Positions 56,798 to 64,000 of a DNA stretch of 64,000 nucleotides are shown in pieces (position 1 is the first letter of the stretch; every line of letters starts with the position of its first letter). A model generated the notes under the pieces. It was given only the letters and a program-made list of their open reading frames with translations. It made no database searches and was not told the origin of the DNA. The DNA is from Lactarius indigo (taxonomy: Eukaryota > Basidiomycota > Agaricomycetes > Russulales > Russulaceae). The position numbers were made by a program, and so were the translations under genes. The stretch spans positions 124,001 through 188,000 of the forward strand of contig JAFKAC010000064.1 in the NCBI GenBank assembly GCA_025766275.1, read 5' to 3'.

Positions 56798-58328
56798 CTT
56801 CGAAAGAGGTTCCAGCGGTTTTAGTCTGTTGTATGCATATGTTAGTCTTGTTTCCCCTGACCTTGTAATGAACGGCCTCATGTATTTCCGAGTGGAGATG
56901 GGCTTGAGAGAGTCTGGAAGTTGCCTATGGTTAGACTGCCGCATTCATCACGAGGGATGCCTTTAAAGGTACTGCACCCCAGTCCGCACGCCGCAGCGCC
57001 CAGTTTGTGCCCTGAACGCATTCCACAGGCTTTTTTATCGCGATCATGTCGTTTTCTGTGCCGTTCCCGACAGATTTTCCGATCAGTCAACTCCAACGTG
57101 CAGGGCAGTGAGAAAAATTCGCCAAAAGCTCAATCAGGCACGCGGATCGAACCAACCACCGGTCACCGGTCACCAGCAGTCGGGCTGAGAATCTGGCTTG
57201 GATTCCGGTCCCACCTCATTGGAAGTGTCGTATGGACAGGCCAGACCCCGACAGCCGTATTATCTGATGTACTTGTTCTTGACTCCTACCAAAGAAGTTC
57301 CTGGCTGCGGTCCTATAACTTGAAAACTTGGAAGCAGGAAGTAATCTTGAACGATAGCTTGACTGATCAGAACAACGATTGCTAAGTGCCAACTCCCACA
57401 TAAGCAGTCTACTATAGCACCCAGCGCGTCGAACATCAGACCATCAGAGAAGAAGCACTGGATCATGGTTGAGCGCAAGAAGTGATCTGCTTAAAAAATG
57501 CCCACGGCGCACGGAGTTTCTTGACATATGGTCCTGGTATTAGAAGACAAGCCGGCGCCGCGGCGTTCGGGCGCCATGACTTCTAGCCCCGAAATGAATA
57601 CCCCGATCGACTCAGGCCAAGAAATGCATCATCTTATCTCGACAGTCGATCAGCTGGTACGTTCTGGCTCCACGGTGGTGCCTCCTCCCGATACCACAAC
57701 TAGTAGTACATATATTCCCTTGATACGATTCTGGTAGGCATCAATATGGGCGTCAGGACGCATTTCCCTAGATTTCTGGGATGGTCCTGTCTCGTCTGCA
57801 CTCTGGCAAGCAAGCTGGCAAGCAAAACCCAGATCCAAGTCATGATTGCATGATCAATCGTCTGCTCATTTTTGCCGACGACCTCTGGCCAGACGATGGG
57901 CTTCCTCGGACAAAATGCGCTTCCGCTCTTACGTGGGCATACAGATTCCGAGTCCACCAGCGCTGAGGTGGTGATTCGCCAGACTGGCAATACAGTGGTG
58001 ATTGATACGAGTTGGAATATCTGATATTAGCTTTAATAGGGATCATGTTCCGTAAATAATTGATTCGACACTGTGTACAATCAGCGCTATTAATCACTTG
58101 TGGGAAAGCACAAGTTCCAGACGGACTAAGCCCGACCATAGTCGGTACACAGACGGGATAAGAATAGTTGGATCAGTCGCATATTGCGAATGGTATTTCC
58201 TGAGATAGTAATCATTCATCACAGTTATAACGTCAGCACTCCCACAAGTCACGTCGTCGACGCGGGCACTGCGTCCCACTGTTGTATATGAGGCAAAACT
58301 TGAACCGTAAATCTAAACACCCACCATC
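56798..58328. other. spacer between prenyltransferase and methyltransferase
   Basis: No gene recognised. A frame at about 57,528-57,737 has no recognisable domain. CCACCATC directly precedes the methyltransferase ATG. Confidence 0.5.
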
Positions 58329-60097
58329 ATGGCCACCAGCCCACTTGCAGCACTCGTTGGAATACTCTCCCAGGGTGTGCAGACCCTTGAGTCTGCATAC
58401 TCTAAGAAAAACCTCTCATTCCCCTCGCTCGACGAGCCTTTCAAACCCAGTCCCCTCGATGGTGATCCTGACGTAGGCAACACCACGCGCTTGGTCGTTG
58501 CGGCCGCATTCCAAATCATCGCGACCGTGAGGCCCCCACAGGAAACGATCCTGGACTATGCCCCTGCAATGTACCTCTCAGCCTCTCTTGGATTGGTCGA
58601 CGAGGCCAATATCGCCGACGCTCTCAAGGAGGCTGGTCCGCAGGTGCGTTGTAATGGCACCGCCACCTGCCAACGAAAATGTTGCCTTTGACAATTTTTT
58701 CACACATATTTCTTATCTAGGGCCTGCACGTGAACGACATCAGCACGAAAACTGGCGTGGACTCTGACAAACTCAGTACGGAGTCATTTGAACCCCATTT
58801 GGGCAGTTGAAATAATTCGTGTCATTCGTGCCTTAGCCCGTGTTCTTCGTTACCTTGCCAGTCGCCACGTCTTCACGGAGGTGTCCCCAGACGTATATGC
58901 GAACAACCGTATTTCATCCGTCCTCGCTAAAACAAAACCGCTCGAGGAACTCAAGAAAGAGTACGTATTACTCACTTTTGCTCTGTTCTGAATGAATGCG
59001 TGTCTGATGTCACCTCTTGCAGTAAACTCACGAAATATGAGGATGCGCCCTCTGCAGCATACACAGGCCATATGTACGTGTAACCTTGGTCATCTTTGGC
59101 ATTAGATATTCATTTTCGTAGGACGGACGAATCCTTTAAAGGTGCTGCATATCTCAGCTCTTTTATCAAGGATGGACCTCAGGGCGTCGACACGCCATGG
59201 AATCTCGCTACTGGGAAAGCAGGGTCATTATGGAAGTGGTATGAAGAGCCCGACAACGTCTGGCGCTTCCATCGCTTCACGGCCGCAATGAAAGGGAACG
59301 CGGACCATTTCCCTCCGTCAACGTACACCGAATGCTTGGACTGGAAGTCTCTCCCCCAGAATAGTGTTGTGGTTGACGTCGGTGGCAGTGTTGGAAAAGT
59401 CACGTATGAACTGTACAAGGTCTTCCCACACCTCAAATATGTCGTTCAAGATCTCCCCCCCGTCATCAAGGATGCCAAAAATGTAGCGTGTCGCCGAGTC
59501 GTCTGCATGCCTTCGCTTATCATGATTCTACGCAGTTCTGGGCTGAAGTCGCTCCAAGTGCCGTCAAAGATGGGCGCATATCGCTACAAGGTGACTTTGC
59601 TTTACTCTCTGGACGTAGTCGTATACCTAACACACCGATGTTCAGACCAAGATTTCTTTGAGCCTCAAACAATCAAGGGACCTGCTGCCTTCGTTCTACG
59701 CTTTATCCTCCACGACTGGGCGGATGCTCCCAATATTAAGATTCTCAAGCACTTGCGTGCCGCTGCGAAGCCAGACACGCGTCTCGTCATCTTCGATGCC
59801 CTCATGCCGCATGTATGCGCTGTCCCTGGCGGCCCTCCGCCTCCGCCCACGCCGCTCCTAGGGAATCTCGGCGCGGGCATGGGAGCATTCCTCACAATGC
59901 TCGACCTACAGGTGCGGTAGACTCACCATTATAAACGCATAAATAGGAATAACGCGGGGTGTGCCCAGATGCTCACAATAATTGGTGGGAAGGAGCGCAC
60001 ACTCGAAGAGTTCGTGTCCCTAGGTACCGCCACAGGCTGGAAGCTAGAGACGGTGAAGCCGGGCATGCCGAGCGCGTTCGTGTTCGTCCCCATCTAG
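58329..60097 (+). CDS. plant-type (COMT-like) O-methyltransferase
   Basis: It transfers a methyl group from S-adenosylmethionine to a hydroxyl of a small aromatic or polyketide-type substrate, in the cytosol. Eight exons keep the frame to 451 residues: 58329-58643, 58721-58775, 58837-58960, 59023-59073, 59122-59482, 59536-59590, 59646-59911, 59969-60097. The N-terminal half is the helical dimerisation part. The SAM-binding motif VVDVGGSVG lies at 265-273, the acidic loop YVVQDLPPVI follows, and the catalytic base is His343 in FILHDW. The end has the usual MLDLQML-GGKERT-EEF and a GW motif. Start at 58329 with a good ATG context. The length is typical for Agaricomycete members. Its substrate is unknown; the prenyltransferase 1.5 kb upstream suggests a prenylated phenol. 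Confidence 0.88.
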
Positions 60098-63000
60098 GGC
60101 TCTTGGCCTTGCGAAAGGGAAAGTGAGACCTCCTGGCCTCTGAGTTGATCCGAGTCATGGTTCGCATTTGAATCGGACCGTATTGTAGCGTGATTGTAAA
60201 ACCACCAATGTGACTATATTGATGTTCGTTTGTCCTTGTCATTGCAAAAGTGGATCCTGGTTCAAAAGTTGGGCCTACCTTGCTGCGATGAATCACACTC
60301 CGGGTTTTTCTGCGTTCGCTGTCGCTAACACCCGATTTTTTCTGCTGATTGAACCGATGGGCTGATGACCTTATCAACAAGCGGTTGCGTGGCTTCGGCT
60401 CGCTTCCTCAGAACACAGATAAAATCAGATATTTCAACTTGCACGTAAATGTAATTTTGTGAGCATTTTTAGGGTGTTTAAGAAGCACCGTAGTCGTACG
60501 TACAATGATCTAGGAATTTGCCTGGAACCTTTACTGTACGGACAAACAGGGTATTGTACAGTCACATGAGTGGACGTCACGTGAATTCCTGTTTGGGCTA
60601 GAGTTGTCTTCGTAGCCTGAGTTCAGTTCGGAGTCGACGTTTATCATCGTTCAATCACCCTCGGCTCCATACTCATACTCTCCCATCGACGATGAGCTCG
60701 TACCGCAGTATCTATATCAATACCATTTCTGGGGCCCGAAATTCGGCTCCGATATTCCTTGAGTATAACTTGGTATAAGACAAAGGATATCCGAAAAAAA
60801 TAGTGGGATAGAATGACCCGTGATGACAAGAAGCCTGAGAAGTCACAAACGAGACACCAATGATCTGCTGATTCTGCTCTATTTCCCCATTCTAGCTCTG
60901 GGAAAGTTCAAACTCTTGCTGAACCTCTTTCTCAACATCTCCGAATTGAGCACTAGAACGGCGCGGATGTGCCAAGCGGGCCCCGCCCTCGTACTATACC
61001 TTAAGGACATACTCTAATCCGTGGAAAATCCTATTTCACATCATCGTAGATGCCTTGGGTGAGTGTCACAATCCACCCAGAACCCCGCCCTAAAAGTCAT
61101 GCATGTAAGGCGCCTTCTCCTTGATACGTTTGGGCTGTCGTTCATTCAGGTTTCGGAGGGCATTCTCTCAGCTGAACACGCTACACTGCTCTCTTCCAGA
61201 GAGCATTTCGCGAGCTCTCAACTGAATGAGTTACCGATCAGTCTGGACGAACATGTATGAACAGAGTTTACAGGGAATCCCAGGAGCGAAACGAGAATGC
61301 GTACATCATCGGTCCCTTTTCCCGATCGCATCTATTAGCCCACTCTGAATCCAAGAACGTTAAGTCGCTGAGGTCTTCGCGATCGAGTTCGACTCAAGAG
61401 TCACCATGTTCGAGGAGTGCTGGAACCCGGAGGACGCCGTGGACCCGGTGCTGCCGGGACTTTTTCGCTTGATCGAAGTGATGGGCTTCCCAATTCTGCA
61501 GTTTCTTTGCTTCTCAGTCAACGAATCCTCGATATCCGATCACTACACCGCCTCAACGTTACTAGCAGCATTAAATCTTGAGCGCGTCTACACGATTCTT
61601 TCCCAAGCCAGCCTACTAGCTCGTGCTTCGCTGGAAGGAATGGTCGACTGAAACCAGAACGACCTCCCTGTTGCAATATATACTGCTTGGTACCATGACT
61701 ACTAATCACACCCAATTCGAGAACAATAGAACCGCGAATCCGTGATAGCACGGATTTTCCGTTCAACCTGTTCAAACTATATCTCGCAGTATTATGTATC
61801 TGGACAATACGCGACACAGATCTGGAGTCGGTTAGCCGATCTGGCGGTGCCTGCCCTCATCACTTACAGTGAGTCCACCTGTGCGTTTCCGCTCAAACAA
61901 GGGCCCGACGACGTGAACACACGAACACGTTTGGGGGACTGTCCACAACTATTTTTCAAACGTACGTGACCAATTGGAGGCAATGTGCCTTATACCCTGG
62001 GCCCGGAGCTGACGTCAACGTGCGAGACGGTTCGTGCTGCGGTTTGATGCACCAGAGTCGATACGAAGACACATACACGCTTCTCAGCACAGCGGTCTTA
62101 ATCTATGGGTGATATGAGCGTAGCGCCCTTGCACCCATGGACCATTGAGCGAACGCTTCGGAGTTACTTGGGTCTTCATCGAGTCACAGAGCTAATGTTA
62201 GCGCACAAAGATAACGATAACGTCGTACTAGTGGGTCGAGGAACGAAAAGATCGAGCGAGGTGTTGCACAAGGCGGATACGCGTGTCAAGGTGCGTGTGA
62301 GTTACTAGACGGAAGGAAACTATCTCAGAAGACTGTCTAGAGGACCCTATGAAGTTGTACGACTGATGTTGACATACAGTGAGAAGAAATACATATGCTT
62401 GGAAATGATCCATCTACATCTCTCTTAGGATACTCGTTTCACACTGCCAGCTATAGGGTCTCAGAGAAATCCCTGGGGTTTACGTGGACGACGTCCACGT
62501 TCAATGATTCTGTAAAATATCATATCGGTGTCAAGATTGGCGCCTAACTCGCATACTCCGCCCCACCCTAAGTCCGCCTTGAAAGGTCGCCCGGGTGAGA
62601 AAACTGGGCAGGAGTGGGATAAACGTTCGTCCCTGAATGCCATGAGGTATGAGTCACTTAACTAAGTCAGTCAGGACCCTGTTCTGATGGTGGTTGAGAG
62701 TGAGAATGATATGCAGGAGTGACGCTCTAACAAAGCAAACAAAGCAAGGCCGCTGACCGTATGTCACGATATGGGTCTGTCCGCAAGTCTGTCCGCCCAC
62801 GGCGGTCGACACTAGTTCAAGCACTAGTTCCGCCAGTGTGTTCGAAAATAAACGCTGAACATCACGCGGGCCATTTTCGAATTCCTCCCATTTAGTTCAT
62901 ACTATTTCCAACATGGGTTCAGTGCTATACCAATGCATGGCGACTGACGCACGAGGGTTGACGGAACTGCGTAGTATAAAGTTTGATAGAGATGAAATGG

Positions 63001-64000
63001 GCTTTTAGCAGGCATATTTTGACGCTAACGCTACACTCACCCTCTTATCGCGGTTTTGTTACAGTACTGTAACGAATATATACGCCATAATACAGTACAA
63101 TACTCTGTATTGTAGGGTCACAACTTGCAGTCCTATAGGCGGACTTCCAGTTAATGGTTCAAAGCGGAGGCAAAATAATTTGGGCGGACCAAGCGCCGGC
63201 AAAGGATGCCGGAGCTTCAGGATTGGTGGCCTAAACTGGTATTCAAATATTCAAACCTCGCCTATGCTGTGGTTGCGAGGGGCCTGACTATACTGTATCG
63301 ATATGAAAACCGCGATCCAATAGTTGTCTTATGCGTGCTTGCATTTGCGACGGGCCGTAAGTTACAACAATACAAGACACTATCTCGGACAGGTGCCGTG
63401 CTGTCACCAGGGGGGCAGACTTTTTTTTTAGGCACAGGTCATGGGCGAGACTGCTTACACTGGCTCGGAATTTGGAAGTTGTCTCTGACGGACATCTTAG
63501 TCCAACACACGGTGTTATGGTTCGGTCCCGTTTGCACTCACGATTCGCATTAGAAAGGCCTCGTGGACACATTCACATCCCTCACTGTCTCTACCTTCTC
63601 TTGGTGCTACTGTGGCGCTCATGTCTTCGACTTCCGAGATAATAAGGGCTGGGTCACCATCCGCTTCCCCGGACATTAAGAAAATGTAGGTGTATATTTT
63701 ACGGTATTACTATAGCGATTTATCTCATCCCCTGCCGATCTTTCGCAGAGCTTCCCCTCTTGTATGTTTGGCCTCGTTCTGTTGTCCATGCAGCCAATAT
63801 CCTCAACCATGCACATAGCTCTTCGGCCCTCTATGCAACTGGGCTCTGTACGGCGTCCTCTGTGTCCAGTTTTGTATGAGACTTTTCCCTTGAAAGCTCG
63901 GCTTATTCCACTCACACACGTTCAGACGTATACAGCTACAATTTTCCAAAAGACAGGCGATCCGTAAAATTTCTAGGTTGGTCTTTGACATTTCACGGAA
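60098..64000. other. gene-poor right end of the window
   Basis: I recognise no gene. Frames at 61,406-61,651, 62,105-62,308 and 63,206-63,553 have no recognisable domain, and splicing does not extend them convincingly. The only distinct structure is a pair of short inverted repeats at 63,058-63,114. Confidence 0.5.
63058..63114. repeat. two adjacent short inverted repeats rich in TACAGTAC
   Basis: A 16-bp perfect palindrome GTTACAGTACTGTAAC (63,058-63,073) is followed by TACAATAC-TCT-GTATTGTA (63,096-63,114), an 8-bp perfect stem with a 3-base loop. TACAGTAC occurs in both places. These could be termini of a decayed DNA transposon or MITE, but no partner end was found. Confidence 0.5.

Noticed and set aside
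57528..57737. Possible small gene between prenyltransferase and methyltransferase
   Set aside because: No recognisable motif, no convincing splice extension, and low-complexity residues.
61406..61651. Frame beginning MFEECWNPEDAVDP
   Set aside because: Short, isolated, with no domain recognised.
62105..62460. Possible decayed retroelement fragment
   Set aside because: A few words resemble Ty3 Pol tails, but stops and the lack of any catalytic motif leave nothing firm.

Overview
The window reads as genomic DNA of a basidiomycete fungus, most likely an Agaricomycete. Genes are intron-dense, with many GT-AG introns of about 50-65 bp. The LTR elements are chromodomain-bearing Ty3 types (chromoviruses), and gene families typical of mushroom-forming fungi are present: NFX1-type helicases, SWIM proteins, UbiA prenyltransferases and plant-type O-methyltransferases. 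This assignment is inferred from the sequence, not from a database search.

Layout. (1) Bases 1-10,581 hold a nested insertion. A Ty3 element (gag, pol, 3' LTR; left end outside the window) sits inside the pol gene of a second Ty3 element. That second element (integrase, chromodomain, 3' LTR) sits inside the coding frame of a SWIM zinc-finger protein. Both junctions are open in frame, so the insertion order can be read directly. (2) Bases 10,600-12,310 hold at least four decayed, tandemly repeated pieces of a cyclin gene. (3) Bases 13,464-50,855 hold the main feature: four consecutive, same-strand (minus), full-length copies (A, B, C, D) of a very large helicase gene with a period of about 9.4-10.6 kb. 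Each has N-terminal RGG repeats, a CCCH zinc finger, an SF1/UPF1-like helicase core, NF-X1 cysteine-rich fingers, a RING-like Cys/His segment and a C-terminal RZ-type finger. For copy A I could read a 25-exon model that stays in frame throughout (2,219 codons plus stop). Copies B-D have the same organisation and no premature stop that splicing does not remove. (4) Bases 50,856-55,339 are duplicated upstream sequence of copy D plus unique intergenic DNA, with a small poly-A retroposon and a 28-bp perfect palindrome. (5) Bases 55,340-60,097 hold a UbiA/COQ2-type prenyltransferase and an O-methyltransferase, both plus strand, a possible small secondary-metabolite gene pair. (6) From 60,098 to the end I see no convincing gene.

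How it fits together. The helicase family is related to animal ZNFX1 and fission-yeast Hrr1, which act in small-RNA silencing and, in animals, antiviral RNA sensing. A four-copy array beside a nest of retrotransposons fits a family under diversifying copy-number selection in genome or RNA defence, but that role is inference. The copies fall into two pairs (A/B and C/D). They already show differences worth testing: a lost RZ-finger cysteine in A, a lost splice acceptor in C, and retroposon insertions specific to one copy.
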